NCBI RefSeq assembly: GCF_000397065.2
Contig: NZ_KE007306.1
Location: forward strand, 76,813 to 140,812
DNA: 64,000 nt
Direction: 5' to 3'
DNA from: Marinobacter lipolyticus SM19
GTDB lineage: Bacteria > Pseudomonadota > Gammaproteobacteria > Pseudomonadales > Oleiphilaceae
Shown here: positions 1 through 9,754 of the stretch, in pieces
How positions within the stretch are numbered: the stretch's first letter is position 1
Layout: each line of letters begins with the position of its first letter
The notes under the pieces: model-generated
Told to the model about the DNA's origin: nothing
Databases searched by the model: none
Seen by the model: the letters and a program-made list of their open reading frames with translations, nothing else
Position numbers and translations under genes: made by a program

Positions 1-466
1 TCTCCGATACGATAATGCCGTTATTATCGGCATAGACATAATGCCCAGGCTGAAAAGTCACGCCGTGAAAGGTGACCGGCACATTCAAATCGCCCAGGCC
101 ACGCTTCTCACTCTTGCGCGGATAGGTATCCAGAGCCTGAACACCCAGTTCGGTGTTGCCGATCTCATCGACGTCACGGACGCACCCGTAGATAATCAGG
201 CCAGCCCAGCCGTTGCTTGCGGCTTTCTCCGCCAGCATGTCGCCCAGCAACGCATGGCGCTTTGACCCGCCACCATCGACAACCATCACCCGGCCTTCAC
301 CAGGCAGCCCAACCTGCTCCTTGACCACGGAGTTATCCTCAAAGCACTTTACGGTCACAATCTCACCGCCAAAAGCCTTGATGCCTCCATAATTATTGAA
401 GCCAGGCTCCGCGACCTTCACTTCCGGAAACTCGTCACACAGGTCGGGGGTAATAATGTTTGCCAC
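1..466 (-). CDS. rraA: Regulator of ribonuclease E activity RraA (C-terminus cut by window edge)
   Basis: The product binds and inhibits RNase E in the cytoplasm (role known for the family). About 155 codons are present before the gene runs off the left edge. The chosen start is a GTG at 466, preceded by AAGGAGA at a good distance. The product opens [13 protein letters not shown] and contains the family glycine-rich core [20 protein letters not shown] followed by [13 protein letters not shown]. It lies 30 nt after the ppsA stop on the same strand, so the two genes probably share a transcript. RraA and the unrelated HMG/CHA aldolases share a fold, but the GGGS-R and YGCVRD segments are those of RraA. 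Confidence 0.93.
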   Translation of the reverse strand, partial: MANIITPDLCDEFPEVKVAEPGFNNYGGIKAFGGEIVTVKCFEDNSVVKEQVGLPGEGRVMVVDGGGSKRHALLGDMLAEKAASNGWAGLIIYGCVRDVDEIGNTELGVQALDTYPRKSEKRGLGDLNVPVTFHGVTFQPGHYVYADNNGIIVSE

Positions 467-496
467 GTTGTCGCTCTCCTTATCCTGGAAATGAAT

Positions 497-2869
497 TCAG
501 TCGATCTTTTCGTCGGCCAGGAAGAACCAGGTATCCAGTACGGAATCCGGGTTCAGGGACACTGTGTCAATTCCCTCGTCCATCAGCCACTTGGCCAGAT
601 CCGGGTGATCCGATGGGCCCTGACCGCAAATACCAATATACTTGTTGGCTTTTTTGCAGGCCTGAATCGCATTGGACAGCAACGCCTTGACCGCATCATT
701 CCGTTCATCGAACAGGTGCGCAATGATGCCGGAATCCCGGTCCAGCCCCAAGGTGAGCTGAGTCAGGTCATTGGAACCAATGGAAAATCCGTCGAAATGC
801 TCAAGGAACTGCTCTGCCAGAATGGCGTTCGCCGGGAGCTCACACATCATGATCACTCGCAGGCCGTTGTCGCCACGCTTCAGCCCGTTCTCGGCTAACA
901 GGTTCACTACCTGCTCGGCTTCACCCACGGTACGCACGAACGGCACCATGACCTCAACGTTGGTCAGCCCCATCTCATTACGTACTTTCTGCAAAGCACG
1001 GCATTCCAGCTCGAAACAGTCCCGGAAGGTTTCGGAAATGTAGCGGGAGGCGCCGCGGAAGCCCAGCATCGGGTTTTCTTCATCCGGTTCATACAGCGTG
1101 CCACCAATCAGGTTCGCGTACTCGTTGGACTTGAAGTCCGAAAGCCGCACGATCACCTTCTTGGGCGCAAACGCCGCTGCCAGGGTTGAGATGCCCTCAA
1201 CCAGCTTGTCGATGTAGAAGTCGACCGGGGACGGATAGCCAGAAATGCGCTTTTCAACTGTTTGCTTGATATCCCGCGGCAAGCTGTCAAAGTTGAGCAA
1301 TGCCTTGGGATGAACACCGATCATGCGGTTGATAATGAATTCCAGGCGGGCCAGGCCGACACCCTCGTTTGGCAAAGCCTGGAAATCAAACGCACGGTCC
1401 GGGTTGCCTACGTTCATCATGATCTTGAACGGAATATTGGGCATGGAGTCGACTGTGTTCTCCCGCAGCTCAAAGTCCAGGGCACCCTCATAGATCATGC
1501 CGGTATCGCCCTCGGCACAGGAAACTGTCACTTGCTGGCCATCTTTCAGCAGTTCGGTGGCGTCACCACAACCAACCACAGCCGGGATACCCAGTTCACG
1601 GGCAATGATGGCTGCGTGACAGGTCCGGCCGCCACGATCGGTGACGATGGCTGAAGCGCGCTTCATCACCGGCTCCCAATCCGGATCGGTCATGTCCGTG
1701 ACCAGGACATCGCCCGGCTGAACCCGATCCATCTCGTTAATACTTTCAACAATTTTGACAGGACCGCTGCCAATTTTGTGACCAATGCTCCGGCCTTCCA
1801 CCAGCACCTTACCGGTCTCATTCAACAGGTAACGTTCCATGACGTTGGCGGCCGCACGGCTCTTGACGGTTTCAGGACGAGCCTGAACGATGTAGATCCG
1901 GCCGTCGTCACCGTCCTTGGCCCATTCAATATCCATCGGGCGCTGGTAATGCTTTTCGATGATCATGGCCTGTTTGGCCAATTCTTCCACTTCCGCATCG
2001 TTGATACAGAAACGGTTTCGATCTTCCTGCTCAACCTTAACGGTCTCGACAAACTCGCCTTCGCCAGGGCTGGAATGGTAGACCATTTTGATGGCCTTGC
2101 TTCCCAGATTGCGACGCAGGACCGCCGGGCGGCCTGCCTGTAGTGTCGGCTTGTGAACGTAGAATTCGTCCGGGTTAACAGCCCCCTGAACCACGGTTTC
2201 ACCCAGGCCATAGGAAGCGGTGACAAAAACCACATCGCGGAAGCCAGATTCCGTGTCCAGGGTAAACATCACGCCACTGGCGGCAGTTTCACTGCGCACC
2301 ATCTTCTGGATACCGGCGGACAATGCCACCAGCTTGTGATCGAACCCGTGATGAACCCGGTAGGAAATAGCGCGATCATTAAACAGCGAGGCAAATACTT
2401 CCTTGACCGAAGTTCGTACCTGTTCCAGGCCCACGACATTCAGGAAAGTCTCCTGCTGGCCGGCAAACGAAGCGTCCGGCAGATCTTCTGCGGTGGCGGA
2501 AGAACGCACGGCAACGGCCATCTTGTCATTGCCGTCGCGCAGTTGGGCATAGGCCTCTTTCAGGGCATTATCGAGCACGTCCGGGAATGGTGTATCGATC
2601 ACCCACTGGCGTATGCGGGAACCCACCCTCGCCAGCTCATTCACATCGTTGACATCCAGCTCATCAAGAGCCTGGTCAATCTTGTCCTTCAATCCGTCGG
2701 TCGCCAAAAACTCACGGTAAGCGTGGGCTGTGGTCGCAAAGCCACCCGGAACGGTAACACCTGCATTGGCAAGATTACTGATCATTTCTCCGAGAGAGGC
2801 ATTCTTTCCCCCTACCCGGTCAACATCGGACATTCCCAGGTGATCAAACCAGATAATGTAATCTTCCAA
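497..2869 (-). CDS. ppsA: Phosphoenolpyruvate synthase
   Basis: The enzyme converts pyruvate, ATP and water to PEP, AMP and phosphate, the entry to gluconeogenesis from C3 compounds. The N-terminal ATP-grasp domain begins [21 protein letters not shown] central phosphohistidine domain carries the swivelling [21 protein letters not shown] motif (the H of CHA is phosphorylated), and a C-terminal PEP-binding TIM barrel ends with [17 protein letters not shown] and [11 protein letters not shown] start it at TTG 2869 because GGGAG lies 7 nt upstream and the product is then 790 residues, the usual length. An in-frame ATG at 2890 lacks a ribosome site. It is divergent from its own regulator gene ppsR, and a shared promoter-region element lies at 2943-2960. 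Confidence 0.96.
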   Translation of the reverse strand: MEDYIIWFDHLGMSDVDRVGGKNASLGEMISNLANAGVTVPGGFATTAHAYREFLATDGLKDKIDQALDELDVNDVNELARVGSRIRQWVIDTPFPDVLDNALKEAYAQLRDGNDKMAVAVRSSATAEDLPDASFAGQQETFLNVVGLEQVRTSVKEVFASLFNDRAISYRVHHGFDHKLVALSAGIQKMVRSETAASGVMFTLDTESGFRDVVFVTASYGLGETVVQGAVNPDEFYVHKPTLQAGRPAVLRRNLGSKAIKMVYHSSPGEGEFVETVKVEQEDRNRFCINDAEVEELAKQAMIIEKHYQRPMDIEWAKDGDDGRIYIVQARPETVKSRAAANVMERYLLNETGKVLVEGRSIGHKIGSGPVKIVESINEMDRVQPGDVLVTDMTDPDWEPVMKRASAIVTDRGGRTCHAAIIARELGIPAVVGCGDATELLKDGQQVTVSCAEGDTGMIYEGALDFELRENTVDSMPNIPFKIMMNVGNPDRAFDFQALPNEGVGLARLEFIINRMIGVHPKALLNFDSLPRDIKQTVEKRISGYPSPVDFYIDKLVEGISTLAAAFAPKKVIVRLSDFKSNEYANLIGGTLYEPDEENPMLGFRGASRYISETFRDCFELECRALQKVRNEMGLTNVEVMVPFVRTVGEAEQVVNLLAENGLKRGDNGLRVIMMCELPANAILAEQFLEHFDGFSIGSNDLTQLTLGLDRDSGIIAHLFDERNDAVKALLSNAIQACKKANKYIGICGQGPSDHPDLAKWLMDEGIDTVSLNPDSVLDTWFFLADEKID

Positions 2870-2942
2870 AGCACGTCTCCCTTGATTCATTAGAGCATTC
2901 TGCGCTGCGCAGTCTCGAACTGGGCGTGTATGATACTGTAAC

Positions 2943-2960
2943 CTGCGGCAATTACCTAGG
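2943..2960. promoter_or_regulatory. 18-nt element shared with the gdhB/moxR promoter region
   Basis: The sequence CTGCGGCAATTACCTAGG occurs here, and with a single change at 54072-54089. In both places it lies exactly 33 nt before the ATG of the rightward gene (ppsR here, moxR there) and inside a divergent intergenic region. The CCTAGG core is palindromic. It is probably a regulator binding site. Which regulator binds it, and for which direction it acts, cannot be told from the sequence. Confidence 0.5.
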
Positions 2961-2993
2961 GAACCCGTCGAATCCGGAGTTGGACTATACACC

Positions 2994-3809
2994 ATGAAAC
3001 GAACCGCTTTCTTTATTTCCGACGGTACCGGCCTCACCGCCGAAGCCCTCGGCAACAGCCTTCTGGCCCAATTTGAAAAGATTGATTTCGAAAAAGTAAC
3101 CGTGCCCTACATTGACGATGCGGACAAGGCCCGGGACATGGTCAAACGCATTAATAAGGCTTCAGAAACCGACCAGAGCCGACCTCTGGTGTTCGACACC
3201 ATTGTCAACAGTGATATCCGCGGCATCATTTCCAACGCAGACTGTTTCATGGTGGATATCTTTGGCACCTTCCTCAACCCCCTGGAGCAGGAATTGCAGG
3301 CGTCCTCGTCCTATTCGGTGGGCAAGTCCCACTCGATTAACAACGCGGGCAATTACGAGCGCCGCATCGAGGCGGTCAATTTCGCCCTCGACAACGATGA
3401 CGGTGCCCGCACACGCTACTACGACGAGGCCGACCTGATCCTGGTCGGAGCCTCCCGCAGCGGCAAGACGCCTACCTGTCTCTACCTGGCCCTGCAATAC
3501 GGCGTCAAAGCCGCAAACTACCCGATCACTGAGGAAGATCTGAACGATCAGCAGATGCCGTCGGCGCTGAAGCCACACAAGGAGAAGATTTTCGGGCTCA
3601 CCATTGAGCCTGAGAGACTGGCCACGATACGTAACGAACGGCGGCCGAATTCGCGGTACTCGTCAATAAAACAATGCATGCACGAAATCGAAGAGATCGA
3701 GTTGATGTATCGGAGGGAGCGAATTCCTTACCTGAACACCACGGCTTACTCTGTCGAGGAAATTTCCACCCGAATCATGGTGGCCACCGGACTGAAACGA
3801 AACCGGTAG
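2994..3809 (+). CDS. ppsR: PEP synthase regulatory protein (kinase/pyrophosphorylase, DUF299)
   Basis: This bifunctional cytoplasmic enzyme inactivates PpsA by ADP-dependent threonine phosphorylation and reactivates it by Pi-dependent dephosphorylation (known for the family). The 271-residue product has the usual length. The P-loop-like segment [17 protein letters not shown] lies near residues 150-166, and the family N-terminus [19 protein letters not shown] is intact. The gene is divergent from ppsA with 124 nt between the two starts, the classical arrangement. A 34-nt hairpin without a T-run follows it. Confidence 0.96.
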   Translation: MKRTAFFISDGTGLTAEALGNSLLAQFEKIDFEKVTVPYIDDADKARDMVKRINKASETDQSRPLVFDTIVNSDIRGIISNADCFMVDIFGTFLNPLEQELQASSSYSVGKSHSINNAGNYERRIEAVNFALDNDDGARTRYYDEADLILVGASRSGKTPTCLYLALQYGVKAANYPITEEDLNDQQMPSALKPHKEKIFGLTIEPERLATIRNERRPNSRYSSIKQCMHEIEEIELMYRRERIPYLNTTAYSVEEISTRIMVATGLKRNR

Positions 3810-3825
3810 ACCCGTCCGGGTGAAC

Positions 3826-3859
3826 ACCGGGACAGCCCCCTGACGAGCGCTGTCCCGGT
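3826..3859. terminator. Hairpin between convergent ppsR and M16 peptidase gene
   Basis: An 11-bp perfect stem (ACCGGGACAGC at 3826-3836 with GCTGTCCCGGT at 3849-3859) and a 12-nt loop sit between two convergent genes. No T-tract follows on either strand, so it may be a bidirectional barrier or 3'-end stabiliser and not a classical intrinsic terminator. Confidence 0.45.
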
Positions 3860-3868
3860 TCCCACAAC

Positions 3869-6793
3869 TTACAACTCCTGAATTTCCAGCCCTAGCTGTT
3901 CCACCACCTTGCGGTTTTCCGGACTGGTCACCACAGCGGTACTGGCGTTTTCCGCTATCAGCCACTGACGTGCAACCCGTTTCAGGTCATCCAGGGTCAC
4001 CGCCAGCACACGCTCCCGGAATCTGGCGCGCTGCTCAGGTGTGCGGCCAAACATCTGGTTATGATAGGCGTGTCTTGCCGCCCCAGCCGGAGAGCGGGGG
4101 CGGTCCAACTGACCAATGACGCCGAGGATGGATTCTTCCAACTCCTGCGGATCATGGTCCGCTTCCTGCAACCAGGTCAGAGCGCTGTCAAAATCCTCCA
4201 GGGTTTCTGTCAGCCTCGGGTCGCGGTAGGAGAAAAACCGGAAGGTACCGTTGACGCTGTCCTGGCCTGCCCCACCACCGTAGGCTCCACCTTTCTCGCG
4301 GATCACCCGGTGCAGATAACCGTTACGCAGGAAACCGCCCAGCACGGTCAACGCCGCAGCATCTTCATGATCAACTGCCACAGTGCTGTATGCCTTGGCG
4401 CAGAAGTTTACCTGGGTAGAGGTGAGCCAGGCCTGGCGAGTGGTGTAATTCACCGGAGCCATCTTCCAGTCACTGGATTCTGTCGCCTCAGCCGCCGGCC
4501 AGCACGCCTTCAGGTCATCCAGCATTGGACTGAGCTGGTCGTCCTCGCCAATAACCAGGAACTGTCGGGATTGCTGCCGGATCTTGCGGTGCAAGTCCGC
4601 CAACCTGTTGCAGAAGGCATCCAGTTCTGCGGAATCGTTAAGCGCCTTGTCCAGCGCCTTGGTGCCACGTATCGCTTCCAGACCACCGATACGGAACGAC
4701 AGCCAGGCTCCCGGACTCATTCCCTGGGAGGCTGCTCCCATAGCAAGGGCATGGCCACTGCCGGTCACCGCCTGTTCTCGACGGGCACGGATCTGAGCAA
4801 TCAGCTCGCGCACTCGCTCGGTCTCGTCAAAGCGGGCACCATGGAACACATCGCTCAGCAAACGGGTCAGCTCGGTGCGATTGCGGGCCAGGGCCTTACC
4901 ACTGAATATCAGGTACCCGGACAGATCCTGTACATCGTCGATGCGGCCCTTCGCGGAGAACGAGGCGCTGATTCCGCCGGATTCCGCCGAAATACGATCC
5001 TGCATTTGCAGGTAATCCAGCTCACCACAGCCCACCTCCGGGATCAGCGTGGTGTAGTAAGGCAGCAGCAACAGCTCATCTTCGGTCAATTCTGGCACCG
5101 GCAGGACAATCTGCTCGTAGACCAGGCCATTGGTGCCACGCGCAAAGACCGTTGCCCCGATTTCGCCCTCATATCGGCTTTCCGGTTCCGGCATCTGAAG
5201 GGGTACGTCGGTCAGATCCACTTTCGGCAGAATGGAATCGTCATCCTTGCGCTGCTGGCGCTCTTCCAGCGCCTGGGCACGATCCACAATCTGTTTGACT
5301 TCCTCATCCGTCAGCGCAGCCTTGCGGCTAGCCAAAGCCTCACGAATCGCCTGCTGGCGGCGGTTCTCCAACCTGTCATCCGGGCGCAGCGTCAACGTCA
5401 CCCGATGCGGATTTTCCAGCAGTTTCCTGCGGATCAGGTCCGGTACGTACTGGGGATCGCGTATTTTCTCCCGCATATCCGCCAGCACCGGCTCCAGGTC
5501 CAGCAGCTCGACCGGGTCACCGCCATGAACCATGGGGGCAATGGCCTGCATGATCAGCTGCAAGCCGTAGGGGAACTGATCACCGGCAATCTCACGCTGA
5601 TGCAATTCCAGTTGGTGGAGAATGGCTTCAAGGCGCTCTTCACTGACGCCCTCCTCTACCACTTTGTGCAGGGTGCCCTCCACCAATTCTTCCAGCGCTT
5701 TCTGCTGTTCCGGCTCGCTGCCCTCGATACCGCAGACAAACGTCATTTCGCGATTGGAGTCCTCCAATCCGCACATGGGGGATGGCGCATGACCGATGTC
5801 CGTGGTTTCCAGCGCCCGCATCAGTGGCGAGGCACTGTTCTCCAGCAACACCGCCGACAGCAGCTGACCTTCCAGGTTCTCCTGCAAGTCAAAGCTGTGG
5901 CCCAACAACCAGCCCATGACGATGTGGGTCTTGTTGTCGGTTTCTTCCCCTTCGTTGATGGCGTACCCCTGCTCGACCCGGACGGGGGCATACATCCGCT
6001 TTTCATCCCTGACCGGCAGTTCGATGTCCTGACGATCAAATCGATTCAACGCCAGGCTCTCGAACCGCTCATGATGCTCATGGACCGGAATATTACCGTA
6101 GGTGGCGAAAATCGCGTTGCTGGGGTGATAGTGATGACGGTAGAACTTCACCAGATCGTCGTAACTCAGATCGACGATGTGATCCGGCTCGCCACCACTG
6201 TTGTAATGATAGGTCGTGGTCTGGAACAGATGACTGGACAGGTTCTGCCACAACTGGGAGGTCGGCGCACTCATGGCCCCTTTCATTTCGTTGTAGACCA
6301 CGCCGCGATAGACCAGATCCGTACTGGGGTCCTCTGGTTTTTCGAATTCCAGTCGATGCCCTTCCTGGGCGAAGTCCAGCGGATCCAGCTTGGAGAAGAA
6401 CACGGAATCCAGGTACACCGACAGCAGGTTGTCAAAATCCTTGCGATTCATGCTGGCGAACGGATAGGCCGTCCAGTCACTGCTGGTGAACGCATTCATG
6501 AAGGTGTTGAGGGATCGGCGGATCATCATGAAGAACGGATCCCGCACGGGGTAGCGTTCGCTGCCACACAACGCGGTATGTTCGAGAATGTGGGCCACAC
6601 CGGTGGAATCCATCGGGAATGTGCGCAAAGCCACGAAAAAAACATTCTCGTCGTTGTCGGCGGCCATGTGAAGGTGCCGCGCGCCGGTCTTGCGATGACG
6701 ATACTCTTCAACCGTCAGGTTGAGAGTATCGATCCGGTGACTGCGAAGCTTCTCAAAAGCCGGATGGGTTGCGTTGTCGATCACTGCAGCCAT
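3869..6793 (-). CDS. M16C family zinc metallopeptidase, presequence-protease (PreP)-like
   Basis: This is a large cryptdom-type peptidase of 974 residues, the size of PreP proteins, which degrade oligopeptides within a closed chamber. The inverted zinc motif HILEH is at residues 68-72, followed by CGSERYPVRDPF. The downstream glutamate region VVYNEMKGAMS supplies the third ligand. The second half carries the family RxxY-type GGAYGGGAG segment near residue 845 that positions substrate. No signal peptide is visible, so it is probably cytoplasmic. It starts at ATG 6793 and faces the divergent small membrane protein at 6915. The very long open frame antisense to it (4061-6835) is not a gene. Confidence 0.93.
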   Translation of the reverse strand: MAAVIDNATHPAFEKLRSHRIDTLNLTVEEYRHRKTGARHLHMAADNDENVFFVALRTFPMDSTGVAHILEHTALCGSERYPVRDPFFMMIRRSLNTFMNAFTSSDWTAYPFASMNRKDFDNLLSVYLDSVFFSKLDPLDFAQEGHRLEFEKPEDPSTDLVYRGVVYNEMKGAMSAPTSQLWQNLSSHLFQTTTYHYNSGGEPDHIVDLSYDDLVKFYRHHYHPSNAIFATYGNIPVHEHHERFESLALNRFDRQDIELPVRDEKRMYAPVRVEQGYAINEGEETDNKTHIVMGWLLGHSFDLQENLEGQLLSAVLLENSASPLMRALETTDIGHAPSPMCGLEDSNREMTFVCGIEGSEPEQQKALEELVEGTLHKVVEEGVSEERLEAILHQLELHQREIAGDQFPYGLQLIMQAIAPMVHGGDPVELLDLEPVLADMREKIRDPQYVPDLIRRKLLENPHRVTLTLRPDDRLENRRQQAIREALASRKAALTDEEVKQIVDRAQALEERQQRKDDDSILPKVDLTDVPLQMPEPESRYEGEIGATVFARGTNGLVYEQIVLPVPELTEDELLLLPYYTTLIPEVGCGELDYLQMQDRISAESGGISASFSAKGRIDDVQDLSGYLIFSGKALARNRTELTRLLSDVFHGARFDETERVRELIAQIRARREQAVTGSGHALAMGAASQGMSPGAWLSFRIGGLEAIRGTKALDKALNDSAELDAFCNRLADLHRKIRQQSRQFLVIGEDDQLSPMLDDLKACWPAAEATESSDWKMAPVNYTTRQAWLTSTQVNFCAKAYSTVAVDHEDAAALTVLGGFLRNGYLHRVIREKGGAYGGGAGQDSVNGTFRFFSYRDPRLTETLEDFDSALTWLQEADHDPQELEESILGVIGQLDRPRSPAGAARHAYHNQMFGRTPEQRARFRERVLAVTLDDLKRVARQWLIAENASTAVVTSPENRKVVEQLGLEIQEL

Positions 6794-6914
6794 TCAATCT
6801 ATCCTGTCTTTAACGATTTGAGACTTGTAGGGTAACACGTACTATCGATTATCATGCACCAGTCCTGTAGCCAACAAGGCAGCCCTATAGCCAATGAAGG
6901 GAATACCTGAACCC

Positions 6915-7439
6915 ATGACCACAGAAACCACGAACGACGCCGGCCAGGCGGCCCCCAATCACAACGACATCACCGCCAGCCCGAGTGCGAGTTCAGGCAA
7001 GGAATCCTTACAGGCGCCAGAAGTCGCCGCGTACTGGGCGGAGCGTCGCCGCTATATTGAGCGGATCCGCAAGGTGCCAGAGGTCAGACAGCGTTACTGG
7101 CGAGAGGCCGGCGTATACCTGCTGCGCAGAATCCTCTGGTCATTCGGTTTTTTCCCTATTTTCCTGGCTTTCTGGGTGCCGTTTGTCCTGTCGAGCTTCA
7201 ACCCGGTCGTCATGGCGAGCGACCTGATTCCCATGCTGCAGAGCTTTGTGGACTCCAATCCGGAAGTTCAGGCCACCACAATAAGCACCCTCGCCATTGC
7301 CTGGGCGTCCGTGGGATTCTTCTTCCTGGTGTTCGATTTCGTGCTGACTCCCTTCCGCTCACCCTATGAGTACGAAGCGGATGTCTATATGCGCTCATGG
7401 GAACAGCTCAACCATGACCGACTTCCGAACAAAGTGTGA
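6915..7439 (+). CDS. Uncharacterised two-pass membrane protein
   Basis: About 174 residues. A polar, low-complexity N-terminus (roughly residues 1-40, rich in T, N, A and S) is followed by a basic helix, AERRRYIERIRKVPEVRQRY, and then two hydrophobic segments, ILWSFGFFPIFLAFWVPFVL and TISTLAIAWASVGFFFLVFDF. I start it at ATG 6915, which has AAGGGA upstream, although the spacing is long. ATG 6894 lacks any ribosome site. I do not recognise the family. It is followed by the PEGA/MORN membrane protein on the same strand after a 100-nt gap that has its own leader hairpin, so co-transcription is uncertain. Confidence 0.75.
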   Translation: MTTETTNDAGQAAPNHNDITASPSASSGKESLQAPEVAAYWAERRRYIERIRKVPEVRQRYWREAGVYLLRRILWSFGFFPIFLAFWVPFVLSSFNPVVMASDLIPMLQSFVDSNPEVQATTISTLAIAWASVGFFFLVFDFVLTPFRSPYEYEADVYMRSWEQLNHDRLPNKV

Positions 7440-7482
7440 TTTGTCCGACATTCTCGTCAAGTTCAGATACTTTCTGTTACAT

Positions 7483-7537
7483 AACCTCGCATTCGCTGGT
7501 TAAGATGGAGCGGTCCGGAATGCTGGAATGCGAGGTT
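7483..7537 (+). promoter_or_regulatory. Leader inverted repeat enclosing the ribosome binding site of the MORN gene
   Basis: A perfect 12-bp inverted repeat (AACCTCGCATTC at 7483-7494 and GAATGCGAGGTT at 7526-7537) is separated by 31 nt. The right arm contains the presumed Shine-Dalgarno GAGG, six nt before the ATG at 7542. In an mRNA that begins upstream of 7483 the stem would hide the ribosome site. A candidate -10 (GATACT, 7466-7471) would give such a transcript. A start further down would cut the left arm. Confidence 0.5.
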
Positions 7538-7541
7538 TCCC

Positions 7542-8702
7542 ATGGTCGATGCCAGACCACTGCTGTTCGTCAATGCACTGGCCCTGATGCTGATGGTCAC
7601 GGCGGGGTTTGCCTCAATTCGTCAGGATGCACCATCGGTTGAAGCGCTTGTAGCCGAACCGGAAGCCCCGAAAACCATCCTTGCTGACACCGACGCAGAG
7701 CCTGAAAATACCCCTCCGCCACCTGATACCCCGCACATTGAGACGGCGAATATGACGCCGCCGCCCGTCGAGGTCGAGGTCGAGGTGCGCAATCTTCCAG
7801 ACGTGGAGCCGTTCACCATCGACTCCACGCCAGAACCCTCTGACACCGTGGCACTGGCCGAACCAACAGCCGCCCCGGAACCACAGCCTGACCCGCAACC
7901 GACACCCACAACCGCCACTTTGGTCCTGCGCTCTAACGTTGTGGGCGATAACGTCACCATTAACGGTCGTGACTATGGTTCTACCCGCCTCGACCTGGAG
8001 CTGGAGCCGGGCAAATACGACGTCACCATCAGCAAGACCGGCTTCAAACCCTGGAGCCAAAGCGTCGCCATGAAAGCGGGGCAGGAAAAAACCCTGACCG
8101 GCAGACTGAAAGCCTATACCACAGTGAACTTCCGCGAAGGTACCTGGATTGGCGGTGTGAAAACCGGCGACGGCACCTATCAGAACCGCGACGGGCTACA
8201 TTACGAGGGTCACTTCATCGATGGTGAATTTCACGGCCAGGGGACGCTGACGCGCGCCAATGGCGACATCCTGACGGGCGAATGGTCAGAAGGCAGACTG
8301 AATGGCCATGGCTCCCTTACCACGGCAAACGGGACACTCTACGTTGGCGGCTTCCGCGATGGCGAATTCCACGGTCAGGGCAGCCTGACCTACGCAGACG
8401 GCCGCCACTATGAAGGCGAATTCTCCAATGGCGACTTCCACGGCTCCGGTGCCGAAGTGTTTGCCGACGGGAAGAAATATGAAGGTGGATACATCGACGG
8501 CAAGTTTCACGGCAAGGGGCTGCTTCGCAACCCCAATGGCAGCTCCATTGAAGCCACCTTCAAACATGGCGAACCCTATGGACAGGTTCGCCTGACAACC
8601 GCGGCCGGCGAAGTTTTCACCGCCCGTACCACGGAACCCGGTGTTTGTTATCGGGACAAGAGCTACCGGGCTACTCAGTGCCCGCAACTGGAAGGCTGGT
8701 AA
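7542..8702 (+). CDS. Membrane-anchored PEGA and MORN-repeat protein
   Basis: 386 residues. There is an N-terminal hydrophobic anchor (about residues 5-25, PLLFVNALALMLMVTAGFAS), a long acidic Pro/Glu-rich linker (about 30-125), and a PEGA-type beta domain (about 127-190, with GDNVTINGRDYGSTRLDLEL and LEPGKYDVTISKTGFKPW). At least five MORN repeats of about 23 residues follow (YEGHFIDGEFHGQGTLT, YVGGFRDGEFHGQGSLT, YEGEFSNGDFHGSGAEVF and others). The anchor and PEGA domain suggest that the bulk faces the periplasm. PEGA and MORN domains are usually scaffolds or membrane/lipid contact modules. No catalytic domain is seen and the function is unknown. It lies 50 nt before a receiver-domain gene. 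Confidence 0.85.
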   Translation: MVDARPLLFVNALALMLMVTAGFASIRQDAPSVEALVAEPEAPKTILADTDAEPENTPPPPDTPHIETANMTPPPVEVEVEVRNLPDVEPFTIDSTPEPSDTVALAEPTAAPEPQPDPQPTPTTATLVLRSNVVGDNVTINGRDYGSTRLDLELEPGKYDVTISKTGFKPWSQSVAMKAGQEKTLTGRLKAYTTVNFREGTWIGGVKTGDGTYQNRDGLHYEGHFIDGEFHGQGTLTRANGDILTGEWSEGRLNGHGSLTTANGTLYVGGFRDGEFHGQGSLTYADGRHYEGEFSNGDFHGSGAEVFADGKKYEGGYIDGKFHGKGLLRNPNGSSIEATFKHGEPYGQVRLTTAAGEVFTARTTEPGVCYRDKSYRATQCPQLEGW

Positions 8703-8752
8703 TTCATCAGCCCGATAATGAACACATAGCTGTAACAGGTTGAGGTTGTGAC

Positions 8753-9754
8753 ATGGCGATCAAGAACGCACTCCTGGTAGACGACTCAAAGGTGGCGAGA
8801 TTTGCTCTGAGCAAGTTACTGGAAAGCCACAACATGGAAGTCAATATGGCCGGCTCCGCAGAAGAGGCACTGGATTTCCTCAGCAGCCACCGCAGACCGG
8901 ATGTGATCTTTATGGATCACCTGATGCCCGGCATGAATGGCGTGGAAGCCACCAAAGCCATCAAAGCCAATCCTGAGACCGCCAACATTCCCATCATTAT
9001 GTGCACCTCCAGGAAGTCGCCCTCGTTCATGGAAGAGGCTCAGAATTTTGGCGTCTACAACATCCTCACCAAACCACCTCATACAGAGGGTCTCAGCGTC
9101 GTCCTGAATCAACTCACAAGCGATGTTTCCAAAGGAACCCTGCCCGAACCACCAGAGGTGCTGAACGGCACGCCCCAGGCATCAGCGGAGGAGGGAGAAG
9201 GAGAGGTCGAACAGATCGCCCGCTCAGCAGTTAAAACCCACATCAACAACCGTCTGCACGAGCTACTGAGCGATCTGTTCGATGAACAATTCGATCACCT
9301 GAAGCGGGCGCTGGACGAATCCGGGCGAAAGCAGGAAGCGTTGGTTGAGGAAAAGCTAAAGGGGCTGGAAGAGCGGGTCCGCAAACAGACTCACAACTTG
9401 CGGGACGAAGTGGCTGCGGAGGTCAATCTCCATCTGGGCAGGGAATTGGCTGAATTACGTCAGACCCTGACACAGAGCAACGGCTTCACCAGTGAACATA
9501 TGGCCGACCTGAAAGACCACATCACCAGCGTCCAGACCATTGATACAGAGTTCTGGCAAACCCTGCAGTCCGAAGCAATCCAGCAGGCCCACGAGATTTC
9601 CAGGCAAACGGCAGAAGACATTGCCCATCGCACAGTAGAACTGTATCTGGCCCGACAGCGTTCATCCACCTCGAAATTCTACGCCGTCGGCCTGACCATC
9701 AGCCTCAGTATTTTTACTGCCGGAATTGCCTGGCTGTCGGGCCTGTTTGGCTGA
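8753..9754 (+). CDS. Receiver-domain response regulator with coiled coil and C-terminal membrane anchor
   Basis: 333 residues. The CheY-like receiver spans about residues 5-120, with acidic pocket D10/D11, phospho-acceptor D55 in [14 protein letters not shown]85 and K107 in ILTKPP. There is no DNA-binding or GGDEF output domain. A long charged, helical region follows (about 150-300, heptad-like), then a single hydrophobic segment at the very C-terminus ([20 protein letters not shown]). A tail-anchored receiver is unusual. It may localise a phosphorelay sink or adaptor at the membrane. The start has GAGG about 8 nt upstream. Its last 41 nt overlap the convergent MobA-like gene. No partner kinase is nearby. 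Confidence 0.88.
   Translation: MAIKNALLVDDSKVARFALSKLLESHNMEVNMAGSAEEALDFLSSHRRPDVIFMDHLMPGMNGVEATKAIKANPETANIPIIMCTSRKSPSFMEEAQNFGVYNILTKPPHTEGLSVVLNQLTSDVSKGTLPEPPEVLNGTPQASAEEGEGEVEQIARSAVKTHINNRLHELLSDLFDEQFDHLKRALDESGRKQEALVEEKLKGLEERVRKQTHNLRDEVAAEVNLHLGRELAELRQTLTQSNGFTSEHMADLKDHITSVQTIDTEFWQTLQSEAIQQAHEISRQTAEDIAHRTVELYLARQRSSTSKFYAVGLTISLSIFTAGIAWLSGLFG

Noticed and set aside
4061..6835. A very long open frame (about 924 codons) on the plus strand
   Set aside because: It is exactly antisense to the M16C peptidase gene, whose protein has all catalytic motifs. The antisense product has no recognisable domain or ribosome site. Long antisense frames are common in GC-rich genes.
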